Positions 51,101 to 57,955 of a stretch of DNA of 64,000 nt are shown here, piece after piece. How positions within the stretch are numbered: the stretch's first letter is position 1; every line of letters starts with the position of its first letter. The stretch spans positions 1,922,001 through 1,986,000 of the forward strand of contig NZ_CP048814.1 of the NCBI RefSeq assembly GCF_014217785.1. Reading direction: 5' to 3'. The notes below the pieces were generated by a model that was not told the origin of the DNA, searched no databases, and saw only the letters and a list, made by a program, of their open reading frames with translations. The stretch is from Rhodococcus triatomae. Its GTDB lineage: Bacteria > Actinomycetota > Actinomycetes > Mycobacteriales > Mycobacteriaceae. The position numbers were made by a program, and so were the translations under genes.

Positions 51101-51190
51101 GACGATCCGGCGGCGACCCCGCGTCAGTTCGGGCGGACCCTCACCCGGGCCCAGCCGCCTGGGGCCCCTCGGTCCCTCGGTGCCCTGCAT
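48128..51190 (-). CDS. UPF0182-family membrane protein
   Basis: A 1020-aa protein of the UPF0182 family. Seven hydrophobic segments lie in the first third; the remaining part is a large extracytoplasmic domain with 'NFYGFTPTLDVDRYEV' and 'WVNRHSVYTHGNG', conserved in the family. The C-terminus is disordered and Pro/Ala-rich. Function unknown; mycobacterial members are large, conserved, and probably envelope-linked. ATG 51190 is set by GGAGAAGGG just upstream; an open frame 27 codons longer has no such site. It is convergent with the EspG-like gene, with an 8-bp gap. Confidence 0.88.
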   Translation of the reverse strand: MQGTEGPRGPRRLGPGEGPPELTRGRRRIVVVLVALVAALLIVPRFVAVYTDWLWFGEVGFRQVWGTVLVTRLLLFVVVTGLVAGPIFLAVMLAYRARPIFAPRASQDDPVASARTTAMRRPKTYAAGVALLLGIPVGLAAQANWTMVHLFLHGGSFGATDAEFGHDIGFYVFDLPFYRSVLNWLFLAVFFAFCASLATHALFGGVRLPANLGRSGDRSRERSFPFTRAAGIQLTAIAGTFILLKAVAYWLDRYSLLWSGRKEPTFTGAGFTDITAVLPARTIMFAIAVLCALAFFATLIVRDLRLPAMALSLLVLSSVLVGGVWPLTVEQFSVRPNAADRESPYIERNIEATRQAYRIGDDRVHTVDYPGIGTRPPREVPADATTLANVRILDPTVLSRTFTQQQQLKNFYGFTPTLDVDRYEVNGELRDYVVAVRELSPGSLSGNQTQWVNRHSVYTHGNGFVAAPANRVNAAVRDATDGGAGSDSGYPIYAVSDIASQATGRQLIPVEQPRVYYGELIAGGEADYAIVGGEPGEPPREYDTDTSQYTYTGSGGVPVGNWLNRLAFAARYTERNILFSGVIGSESKIIFNRDPRQRVEMVAPWLTTDGNPYPAVVDGRIVWIVDGYTTLDHYPYAQRSVLTEPADPVAGTRTAVREVSYVRNSVKATVDAYDGTVTLYQNDTEDPVLDAWMKAFPGTVQPEDTVSDELRAHFRYPEDVFRVQRQLLAKYHVDDPREFFTNNAFWSVPSDPTVEANPTQPPYYVLLGDRETTEPSFRLVSAMVGFNREFLSAYLSVESDPENYGRIEALRLPTDTQTQGPQQTQNSMISDTRVASERTLLERSNRIHYGNLLTLPISDGGILYVEPLYTERLSAATNGSTFPQLSRMLVSYREPGTGGVRVGYAPTLAEALDQVFGGGTGRMATPPGGDAAPQRELPAEAMEEAAPDAASPQDGTEAPTDGVGPPVPAAPTTELAAAARELETAMASARDAQHRGDFTAYGIALDRLQRAIDAYLDAGG

Positions 51191-51283
51191 GCCCTTCTCC
51201 GTTCGGACGGGGGGAGGCTCTGCCGCGCCTGTTTCGCCCGATTCTACGTGTCGATGTGACGGGGCACACACGACCCGGCATCG

Positions 51284-51430
51284 TCACAGCTCGAACCGGA
51301 CCCACCACGCGCCGGCCTCCCGGCGTTCGCGTCGGGTGGAGAAGCGGTACCGGTACATCCGGGCGCGCACGTGGGCCGGTGGCCGGGCGGCAGGGGGTTC
51401 GTCCGAACAGCCGAAGAGTCTGCGAATCAC
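51284..51430 (-). CDS. 48-aa protein resembling C-terminus of lipase maturation factor
   Basis: A short open frame of 48 codons, too short for usual gene finding, in the gap between the histidine phosphatase gene and UPF0182. It begins 'MIRRLFGCSDEPPAARPP' and ends 'AGAWWVRFEL'. The stretch 'RMYRYRFSTRRERREAGAWW' resembles the C-terminal end of lipase maturation factor proteins (YRYRFTTxxERRxTGAWW), as I recall. It may be a small functional protein or a remnant of a longer gene. The start is GTG 51430; no other start exists before the in-frame stop. Confidence 0.45.
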   Translation of the reverse strand: MIRRLFGCSDEPPAARPPAHVRARMYRYRFSTRRERREAGAWWVRFEL

Positions 51431-51494
51431 CCTCGTCGAGACGCTGCAGGAACCGGCCGAAGCACCTCGTCAGGAGGATGAGCCGCGCAGTGCG

Positions 51495-52166
51495 TCAGCC
51501 CATCGGATCGTCGGCACCCGGAATCACCCGGTGCTCGAACGGCGGGCCGATGCGGCCCCATCGCACGCACTGCCAACCGCCGTCGGCGGCGGGGGCGAGC
51601 TCGATCGACTCGGTGTTGGCGAGGTGATTGTTGGCCGCGAACAGTCCGGGCACCCGGCCCAGTCGGGCGGCCACGAGCCGGATCGCGGCCCCGTGGCTGA
51701 CCACCACCACGTCGCCGGAGGCCGCCGGGTCCTCGAGGTACTCCTCCCGGAGCGAGTCGACGACGGGGACGAAACGGTCGAGGATGTCGAGCGCCGATTC
51801 GCCGCCCGGAACACGCGCACCCAGTTCGCCCGTGTGCCACAGGTGATAGGTCTTCATGAACAGCTGGTGCGATTCCTCGTCGCTGCGATCCTCGAGATCG
51901 CCCGCCTGCGCCTCGTGCAGCCCCTCCCGCACCTGAGCCTCGAGGCCCGCCGCTGTCTCGACGGGCTGCGCCGTCTGGCGGGCGCGCAGCGCCCGGGACG
52001 AGACGAGGGCGGCCGCCGATGCCCGCTCCGCCAGGCTCACTCCCAGACGCCGCGCCTGCTCGAGGCCCTCCTCGGTGAGGCGGGCACCCGGCAACCGGGT
52101 GTCCAGGCGACGCGCCACGTTCGCCTCGGTCTGGCCGTGCCGGACCAGGATCAGCCTTCCACTCAC
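51495..52166 (-). CDS. histidine phosphatase-family protein
   Basis: A 223-aa histidine phosphatase (phosphoglycerate mutase-like), matching Rv3837c by context. The catalytic motif is 'LILVRHGQTEAN' (RHG with the phospho-His), and the second His is in 'VVVVSHGAAIRL'. Arg and Glu partners are in 'SSRALRARQTAQ' and 'VREGLHEAQAGD'. The substrate is unknown. GTG 52166 is chosen because the family starts 'VSGRLILVRHGQ'; a longer frame to 52220 also exists. It directly follows pheA on the same strand. Confidence 0.88.
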   Translation of the reverse strand: MSGRLILVRHGQTEANVARRLDTRLPGARLTEEGLEQARRLGVSLAERASAAALVSSRALRARQTAQPVETAAGLEAQVREGLHEAQAGDLEDRSDEESHQLFMKTYHLWHTGELGARVPGGESALDILDRFVPVVDSLREEYLEDPAASGDVVVVSHGAAIRLVAARLGRVPGLFAANNHLANTESIELAPAADGGWQCVRWGRIGPPFEHRVIPGADDPMG

Positions 52167-52227
52167 GACTCGTATCCCGCCTTTCCGTTCCCTGACCCGA
52201 CCGACGGTCTCGGTGACCACCCCGCTG

Positions 52228-53169
52228 TCACGACTCTGCGCCTCCGGACCTCATCTGCTCAACCCAACGCCGCGCGTCGTCGTCCGATTCCGGTGGCGGT
52301 CCGCTCGGCGCCGTCGCCGGCCACGAACCGAGGAAGCGCACCCGCGACTTGCGATGCAGTGCCCGGAACGCCTCGGCGACCAGCGGATCGTCGATGTGCC
52401 CGACGCAGTCGACGAAGAAGCGGTACGTGCCGAAATCGGTGCGGGTGGGTCGCGACTCGATCCGGGTCAGGTCGATTCCGCGGAGAGCGAATTCAGAGAG
52501 CACCGCGACGAGCGAACCCGGAGTGTTGTGGGGTTCGAGCACCACCGACGTGCGGTCGCCGCCGGTGCGCTCGGGCACGGGGGCCGGGCGGGTGACCAGG
52601 ACGAACCGGGTTCGGGCTCCCCGGACGTCGGCGACGTCGTCCGCGAGGCTGTGCAGGCCGAACAGCTGCCCGGCCAGTGCCGTCGACACGGCGGCATCGG
52701 CCGCGCCCGCGGCGACGTCTTCCGCGGCGCCCGCGTTCGACGACGCATTCTCGATCCGGGCAGCAGGGCAGTTCTCCTCGAGCCACTGCCGCACCTGCGC
52801 GCCGGCCACCGGGTACGCGCGCACCGTCCGAACCTGGCCGAGATCGGTGATTCCCTCCCGCGCGAGGATGGAGAAGCTCACGTCCAGTTCGGTCTCGGCG
52901 ACGATCTGCAACCGGTCACCCGCGGCGAGCGCATCGAGTGTCGGAACGACGCCTCCCTCGACGGAACTCTCGATCGGCACCACGGCGCCCTCCACCGTTC
53001 CGGCGCGCACCTCGGCGAGCGCGGCAGGCGGGCTGGCACACGAGACCCGCTCGACACCGCCCGTGCCGGTGTCGGGAGCGCCGGCGGCGAGAATGCCGAG
53101 CGACTCGAGGCGCGCGAGGGCCATCTCGGTGAATGTTCCGGAGGGTCCGAAGTAGGCGATGCGGGGCAC
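52228..53169 (-). CDS. pheA: prephenate dehydratase
   Basis: A 313-aa prephenate dehydratase that converts prephenate to phenylpyruvate for phenylalanine synthesis. The catalytic domain starts 'RIAYFGPSGTFTEMA', and the key Thr-Arg-Phe is in 'GARTRFVLV'. The C-terminal ACT domain (about 205-285) contains 'LTRIESRPTRTDFGTYRF', the ESRP phenylalanine-binding motif, so feedback control is expected. The gene starts GTG 53169, with a -10-like TAATCT 6 nt upstream. The following gene overlaps the same transcript. It is the counterpart of Rv3838c. Confidence 0.97.
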   Translation of the reverse strand: MPRIAYFGPSGTFTEMALARLESLGILAAGAPDTGTGGVERVSCASPPAALAEVRAGTVEGAVVPIESSVEGGVVPTLDALAAGDRLQIVAETELDVSFSILAREGITDLGQVRTVRAYPVAGAQVRQWLEENCPAARIENASSNAGAAEDVAAGAADAAVSTALAGQLFGLHSLADDVADVRGARTRFVLVTRPAPVPERTGGDRTSVVLEPHNTPGSLVAVLSEFALRGIDLTRIESRPTRTDFGTYRFFVDCVGHIDDPLVAEAFRALHRKSRVRFLGSWPATAPSGPPPESDDDARRWVEQMRSGGAES

Positions 53170-53227
53170 GCTACGAGATTACGCATCGCCGGTCCCGCGG
53201 CCGGTGCAATCGCGTGCGATCGACGAC

Positions 53228-53977
53228 TCAGGGCGCCCCGAGTCCCAGCTCGTCGAACATCGCCAGTACGGGTTCGGCATCCGGTACCTCGACCCCGGTC
53301 AGCACCTCGCGCACGGCACCGCCGGCCTCGGGACTCAACGCGGTCAGGACGGTGGGATCGGGCGAGTCGAGCGCCTGCCGCGTGTCGTCCCCGCGCAACG
53401 CGGCGACGGTGCCGCACAGCAACGCGAGGACGTCCTGCGGCCCACGGGCCCGGGCGACGTAGCCGACGTCGCTGTGCGCGAGGACGGACAGGAAATCCGA
53501 GATCTCGGCGGGCGACGTCGCGGCCGGGAGCCCCGGGATGCGGCCCGCGGCAACGATCCGTTCGGCGGCGGCAGCCGGCGCGACATCGCCGACGAACACC
53601 GCGAGCGGCGCCGGCACGCGCACCGCGAGCGCTTCCGCCAGATCGGCTTCCTCGCAGTCGAGGTCGAATCGCACCGCCTCGTAGCGGGCGGGATGCGCGG
53701 CCCGCAGCCGAGCGGGATCGGTGTCCAGGCGGACGACGACGCGACCCGCATCGGCCCCTACGACGCGACCCGCATCCACCCCTATGACGCGACCCGCATC
53801 CACACCACCACCCCCACCACCGACGAGCTCCGTGGCAGACAGCACCGGCAGTACGTCGCGCACCCTCCCGGCACCGATCGCCGCAGGTACGGCGAGCAAT
53901 CCGGCGGTCAGCGGACGCGGCTCACGTGGCGGCAGACCGAGGGTGAGCGGGACGGGAGGGGTAGCCACTCGCTTCAC
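53228..53977 (-). CDS. uncharacterised protein with tandem repeats
   Basis: A protein of about 249 aa of unknown function, between pheA and the iron-linked DUF2470 gene. No domain was recognised. A glycine-rich segment is followed by three copies of a 24-bp repeat (DAGRVxGA units), then a folded part of about 170 residues. The start is uncertain: GTG 53977 is used; ATG 54022, four bases from the IdeR box, and GTG 53968 are alternatives. The gene is divergent from the DUF2470 gene, so the box may control both. Confidence 0.6.
   Translation of the reverse strand: MKRVATPPVPLTLGLPPREPRPLTAGLLAVPAAIGAGRVRDVLPVLSATELVGGGGGGVDAGRVIGVDAGRVVGADAGRVVVRLDTDPARLRAAHPARYEAVRFDLDCEEADLAEALAVRVPAPLAVFVGDVAPAAAAERIVAAGRIPGLPAATSPAEISDFLSVLAHSDVGYVARARGPQDVLALLCGTVAALRGDDTRQALDSPDPTVLTALSPEAGGAVREVLTGVEVPDAEPVLAMFDELGLGAP
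53737..53808 (-). repeat. 24-bp tandem repeat, three copies
   Basis: Three consecutive 24-bp units (53737-53760, 53761-53784, 53785-53808). On the plus strand each carries GACGCGACCCGCATC; the third has diverged at its end. They encode DAGRV-type units in the 53228-53977 protein. Confidence 0.9.
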
Positions 53978-54026
53978 CGTAGTCGGGAAATTCGCGCTCG
54001 AGTGTTGCGGGAACCACTTCATACCC

Positions 54027-54045
54027 TTAGGTTAGGTTTACCTTA
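54027..54045. promoter_or_regulatory. IdeR iron box before DUF2470 gene
   Basis: TTAGGTTAGGTTTACCTTA matches 16 of 19 positions of the IdeR/DtxR consensus TTAGGTTAGGCTAACCTAA. It lies 22 bp before ATG 54067 and 49 bp from the divergent gene. The Rv3839 counterpart in M. tuberculosis is reported to be iron regulated, which agrees. Confidence 0.75.
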
Positions 54046-54066
54046 ACGACGACCCGAGGGGGCAGC

Positions 54067-54837
54067 ATGACCGCGACGACCATCGCACCGTCCACCGCAG
54101 AGCGGGTCCGCAGCGCGTGTGCCGTCAATCAGGACGCCGTCCTCGCGATCGACGGCACCGATCCCACCCCCATCTCGCTGCACCACCTGCAGTCGAACGG
54201 CGACGTCGCCATCGCGGTACCGCATCGCTCGGCCGCCGACATGATCACCCGGGTGACCGGCGGCCTCCCCGCCGTCCTCGAGGTCACCGACCGCTCGCCA
54301 CTGGAACTGCGCGAACCGGTCCGGTCCCTGGTCTGGCTGCGCGGCACGCTGCACCGCGTCTGCGCGTCGCACACCCGCGAGATCGCCGACGAGGTCGCCT
54401 CGGAGTTCCCCAGCGGAGCACTGCTGGAACTCGGCCACTCCACGGTGCTGCTGATCCTGCGGGTCTCGTCCGCCGTCGTCGCCGACGCCAGCGGGGCCGA
54501 GCCGGTGTCGGTCGACGACCTGCTCGCCGCCGAGCCGGACCCGTTCTGGGAAGTCGAGACGGCCTGGCTGCAGCATCTCGACACCGATCACCGGGCCCTG
54601 ATCGACCTGCTCTCCCGCAAGCTGCCGCCGCACCTGCGGCGCGGTCACGTACGCCCGCTGGCGATCACCCGGTACGGGCTACGCCTGCGCGTCGAGGACG
54701 ATTCCGCGACCGTCGGCGGCGACCGCGACGTGTGGATGCCGTTCTCGATGCCGGTCTCCGACGCCACCGGCCTGAGCCGCGCGCTGCGCACCCTCGTCGG
54801 CTGCCCGTTCGTGAACGGCCTGCGCGCCCGCCCCTGA
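54067..54837 (+). CDS. DUF2470-domain protein, iron regulated
   Basis: A 256-aa protein equivalent to Rv3839. The DUF2470 domain occurs as the C-terminal part of HugZ-type haem utilisation proteins, and here it starts about residue 10 ('ERVRSACAVNQDAVLAIDG') and again is suggested by 'WLQHLDTDHRALIDLLSRKL' in the C-terminal half. No haem-oxygenase domain is present in this gene. A role in iron or haem use is inferred from the family and from the IdeR box upstream. The start ATG 54067 has a GAGGGG site. Confidence 0.8.
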   Translation: MTATTIAPSTAERVRSACAVNQDAVLAIDGTDPTPISLHHLQSNGDVAIAVPHRSAADMITRVTGGLPAVLEVTDRSPLELREPVRSLVWLRGTLHRVCASHTREIADEVASEFPSGALLELGHSTVLLILRVSSAVVADASGAEPVSVDDLLAAEPDPFWEVETAWLQHLDTDHRALIDLLSRKLPPHLRRGHVRPLAITRYGLRLRVEDDSATVGGDRDVWMPFSMPVSDATGLSRALRTLVGCPFVNGLRARP

Positions 54838-54860
54838 CGTACGGCCCGCCCGAACGCGAC

Positions 54861-54866
54861 TAGCGT
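54861..54866 (+). promoter_or_regulatory. -10-like hexamer, leaderless CPBP gene
   Basis: TAGCGT lies 7 nt before GTG 54874, with no ribosome binding site between. It fits a leaderless promoter for the CPBP gene. Confidence 0.4.
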
Positions 54867-54873
54867 TCCTCAG

Positions 54874-55704
54874 GTGATCTCTCGCCCTGCGATCCCGGCA
54901 GCAGTGTCCGCATGGCTGCGCCCGGCGCCGCCCCCGCGTACCGATCCGGCGCTCACCGCACCGCAGCGCCGCGCCCTGTGGGTCGAGATCACGATCGTTC
55001 TGCTGATCACCTTCGGCCTCAGCGGCCTGTCCGGGCTGCTGTCCCTCGCCGAATCGCTCCTGACGCCCGGCAGCCTCGCCGAGCAGACCGTCGCACTCAA
55101 CGTCCCGCGCGCGTCACATCCCCTGCTCGACCTGGCACGGCAGCTCCTCGGTGTGGTCCGCCTGCTCGCCTGGGGCGCGCTCGGGCTGTACCTGCTGTGG
55201 CGCAGCGGTCTCGGTCCCCGAGCCATCGGCTTCGGCCGCCCCGTCGTGCGCCCGGACGTGACCCAGGGCGTCGGGCTCGCCGCGCTCATCGGGATTCCCG
55301 GACTCGCCCTGTACCTCGCCGCGCAGGCCGTCGGCGCGAACCTCACCGTCGCACCGAGCACGATCGACGACCACTGGTGGCGGCTGCCCGTGCTCGTGCT
55401 GTGGGCGATTGCCAACTCCGGGGCCGAGGAGATCCTCGTCGTCGCGTACCTGCTCTCCCGCCTGCGCCGGCTCGGCTGGGGCGAGAACTCCTCGCTGCTC
55501 GCGTCCGCGCTGCTGCGCGGCAGCTACCACCTCTACCAGGGCTTCGGCGGTGGAGTCGGCAACGTCGTCATGGGCCTGGTCTTCGGCCGGTACTGGCAGA
55601 AGACGAACCGGCTGTGGCCGCTGGTGATCGCGCACGCTCTCATCGACGCCGTCGCCTTCGTCGGCTATGCGGCGCTGCGCGGACGCGTCGGCTGGATCCC
55701 CTGA
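54874..55704 (+). CDS. CPBP-family intramembrane metalloprotease
   Basis: A 276-aa integral membrane protein of the CPBP (Abi) family. About seven hydrophobic segments are visible. The three motifs are 'SGAEEILVVAYLLSRL' (E-E), 'RGSYHLYQG' (His), and 'VIAHALIDAVAF' (His), consistent with the glutamic-type/metal protease site of the Rce1/CPBP fold. It probably processes or degrades membrane proteins; its targets are unknown. It starts 36 bp after the DUF2470 gene with its own leaderless promoter candidate. Confidence 0.88.
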   Translation: MISRPAIPAAVSAWLRPAPPPRTDPALTAPQRRALWVEITIVLLITFGLSGLSGLLSLAESLLTPGSLAEQTVALNVPRASHPLLDLARQLLGVVRLLAWGALGLYLLWRSGLGPRAIGFGRPVVRPDVTQGVGLAALIGIPGLALYLAAQAVGANLTVAPSTIDDHWWRLPVLVLWAIANSGAEEILVVAYLLSRLRRLGWGENSSLLASALLRGSYHLYQGFGGGVGNVVMGLVFGRYWQKTNRLWPLVIAHALIDAVAFVGYAALRGRVGWIP

Positions 55705-55790
55705 CCGGCCGGTGACGTTCCCGACGAGTATCGATGTGCGGTGTTCCCGGCGCACCGTCCGCGGGCACAGGGCAGCCGGGCACGGGACAG

Positions 55791-55796
55791 TACAGT
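55791..55796 (+). promoter_or_regulatory. -10-like hexamer, leaderless LCP gene
   Basis: TACAGT lies 6 nt before GTG 55803, and no ribosome binding site is visible. It supports the GTG 55803 start over the longer open frame. Confidence 0.4.
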
Positions 55797-55802
55797 CGTG
55801 AC

Positions 55803-57173
55803 GTGACCGGAGACCGCCCCTACCAGCCGCCGCGCGATCCGCGCGGTCGTGACGCGCGGGACGGCAGGCGCACGCCGCCACCTCCACCACACGCTCCCCC
55901 GCCCGGCCGGGTACCGCCGAGGCGCGGGGCACCCCCGCCATCACCGCCCGAGGGCACGCAGGTCATCCGGCGCGACGGCCGCGCCGGAGGCCCACCGCCG
56001 CCACCGCCGCAACAGGCGTGGTCGCAGGCCCCGCCGCCGCGCTACGCCCCGAACCCGGATCGGCCGGGGCCGGCCGACCCGTACCGCACCCCGCCACGCC
56101 GGGACCAGCCGTACCGCCGCCCCGAACCACCCCGCGAACGGCCGTACCGGCGCACGCCGGACGACTACCGCCGTCCGCCGCCTGCCGCACCCCCGGCGCC
56201 ACCGGCACCTCCCCGGCCCAGGCGCCGTCCCCGCTGGGGTCGACGTCTCGGCGTCCTGGCGCTGGCTCTCGCCGTCGTGTTGGTGGGCACCGTCGTCTAC
56301 CTGGACCGGTCACTGAACCGGATCGATGCCCTCGCCGACTACCCCGACCGGATCGGCGACACCCCCGGCACCAACTGGCTGCTCGTCGGCTCCGACTCCC
56401 GCGCCGGCCTGACCCCCGAGCAGGAGGCGGCCCTCGCCACCGGCGGCGAGACGGGTCCGGACCGCACCGACACGATCATCGTGATCCACGTCCCCAGCAG
56501 CGGCGGCCCGACGACGATGGTGAGCCTGCCCCGGGACTCCTACGTGTCGATTCCCGGATACGGCCAGGACAAGATCAATGCGTCCTTCGCCATCGGTGGT
56601 CCACAATTGCTGGTGCAGACCGTCGAGCAGGCGACCGGCCTGCACATCGACCACTACGCCGAGATCGGCTTCGGCGGGTTCGCCGGGATGGTCGACGCCG
56701 TGGGTGGGGTCGAGATGTGCCTCGAACAGCCGATCGTCGACCCCCTCGCGGGGATCGACCTGCCCGCCGGGTGCCAGAAGCTGGACGGCCCGCAGGCATT
56801 GGGATTCGTGCGCACCCGGGCGACCGCCCTCGCCGACATCGACCGGATGAACAACCAGAGGATGTTCATGTCCGCCCTGCTGTCGAAGGCGACGAGCCCC
56901 ACCACCCTGCTCAACCCGTTCCGGATGTTTCCCCTCGCCTTCGACACCGTCGCGTCTCTGAAGGTGGACCAGGGCGACCACATCTGGCACCTGGCACGGC
57001 TCGCGTGGGCCATGCGGGGAGAGGTCGTCACGACAACCGTGCCGATCGGCGGCTTCACCGACAACGGCTCCGGCAACGTCGTGCTGTGGGATCGCGAACG
57101 TGCCATCGAGTTCTTCGACACACTCGCCGACGACCGCCCGCTGCCTCCGGAATTGATCACCACGGGGCAGTGA
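55803..57173 (+). CDS. LytR-CpsA-Psr (LCP) ligase
   Basis: A 456-aa LCP-family enzyme that attaches glycopolymers such as arabinogalactan to peptidoglycan. An N-terminal Pro/Arg-rich cytoplasmic tail of about 140 residues (repeated PPP) precedes one membrane helix ('LGVLALALAVVLVGTVVYL') and the LCP domain (about 190-400). The catalytic set is visible: 'LLVGSDSRAG', 'PDRTDTIIVIHV', 'SLPRDSYVSIPG' (Arg-Asp), 'QDKINASFAIGG' and 'GFVRTRATALADIDRMNNQR' (Arg pair). The start GTG 55803 was chosen from the 'TGDRPYQPPRDPRG' beginning and the -10-like hexamer. It acts outside the membrane and fits the envelope theme of the window. Confidence 0.92.
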   Translation: MTGDRPYQPPRDPRGRDARDGRRTPPPPPHAPPPGRVPPRRGAPPPSPPEGTQVIRRDGRAGGPPPPPPQQAWSQAPPPRYAPNPDRPGPADPYRTPPRRDQPYRRPEPPRERPYRRTPDDYRRPPPAAPPAPPAPPRPRRRPRWGRRLGVLALALAVVLVGTVVYLDRSLNRIDALADYPDRIGDTPGTNWLLVGSDSRAGLTPEQEAALATGGETGPDRTDTIIVIHVPSSGGPTTMVSLPRDSYVSIPGYGQDKINASFAIGGPQLLVQTVEQATGLHIDHYAEIGFGGFAGMVDAVGGVEMCLEQPIVDPLAGIDLPAGCQKLDGPQALGFVRTRATALADIDRMNNQRMFMSALLSKATSPTTLLNPFRMFPLAFDTVASLKVDQGDHIWHLARLAWAMRGEVVTTTVPIGGFTDNGSGNVVLWDRERAIEFFDTLADDRPLPPELITTGQ

Positions 57174-57236
57174 CCGAGAAACCACGGCGGTCACCGACTA
57201 CCACGGGGGCGATCGACCAGCGACTCGGATGCATTC

Positions 57237-57255
57237 TTGTGAAAGCCTAAGCACA
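57237..57255. promoter_or_regulatory. weak IdeR-like box before bfrB
   Basis: TTGTGAAAGCCTAAGCACA matches about 12 of 19 IdeR consensus positions, with the core AGCCTAA intact. It lies 54 bp before ATG 57309. In M. tuberculosis IdeR activates bfrB from upstream boxes, so a control site is expected here; the match is weak. Confidence 0.3.
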
Positions 57256-57295
57256 ATAAGGCGAAACTGAGCTCGAGGGCGTTTTTCCGGTCGCC

Positions 57296-57301
57296 TAGGT
57301 T
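57296..57301 (+). promoter_or_regulatory. -10-like hexamer of bfrB
   Basis: TAGGTT lies 7 nt before ATG 57309, consistent with a leaderless ferritin transcript. It supports the ATG 57309 start over the TTG at 57300. Confidence 0.4.
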
Positions 57302-57308
57302 GGCTTCC

Positions 57309-57908
57309 ATGAGCATCGAAGCAACCGCACAGCACACCCACGATTCCGGTGCACCCGTCCCCGACGTCAGCGTCATCGCACCGAGCTCGACATTCCTGTC
57401 GCTGCTGCAGGAACAGATCCGCAACGAGTTCAACGCCTCGCACCAGTACGTCGCGACGGCCGTGTGGTTCGACAACGAGGACCTGCCGCAGCTGGCGAAG
57501 TTCTTCTACAAGCAGGCCGTCGAAGAGCGCAACCACGCGATGATGATCGTGCAGTACTTCCTCGACCGCGGTATCGCCGTCGACCTCGGGGGCGTGGACC
57601 CGGCCGTCTCCGGATTCGAGGTTCCCCGCGAGGCGATCTCACTGGCACTCGAGCAGGAGAAGGCCGTCACCGAGCAGATGATCCGCCTCGCCCGCACCGC
57701 CCGCGACGAGGGCGACTACATCGGTGAGCAGTTCATGCAGTGGTTCCTCAAGGAGCAGGTCGAGGAGGTCTCGAGCATGACCACCCTGCTGACCATCGCC
57801 GACCGCGCCGGCCGCGACCTGTTCCACATCGAGGACTTCGTCGCGCGCGAGATGAAGGCCGCCGACGGCACCCCGGGTGCCCCGGAGACCGCCGGCGGCT
57901 CACTCTGA
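57309..57908 (+). CDS. bfrB: non-haem ferritin BfrB
   Basis: A 199-aa ferritin, equivalent to Rv3841, that stores iron in a 24-subunit shell and is the main iron-storage protein in mycobacteria. The helices carry the ferroxidase ligands: 'EQIRNEFNASHQYVA' (Glu), 'KQAVEERNHAMMIVQYF' (Glu, His), and 'ISLALEQEKAVTEQM' with 'EQFMQWFLKEQVEEV' for the later acidic ligands. The C-terminal tail is long and Ala/Gly-rich. There is no haem methionine in the place seen in Bfr, unlike the bfr gene at 41177-41662. Confidence 0.95.
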   Translation: MSIEATAQHTHDSGAPVPDVSVIAPSSTFLSLLQEQIRNEFNASHQYVATAVWFDNEDLPQLAKFFYKQAVEERNHAMMIVQYFLDRGIAVDLGGVDPAVSGFEVPREAISLALEQEKAVTEQMIRLARTARDEGDYIGEQFMQWFLKEQVEEVSSMTTLLTIADRAGRDLFHIEDFVAREMKAADGTPGAPETAGGSL

Positions 57909-57955
57909 CGTGCCGCGGCGCCACCCGGTGCTACCGCGCCGCCGCCCGATCGGTG

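Noticed and set aside
51191-51494. tRNA gene in the gap before the histidine phosphatase gene
   Set aside because: No cloverleaf arms or T-loop consensus could be found; a short coding frame explains part of the gap.
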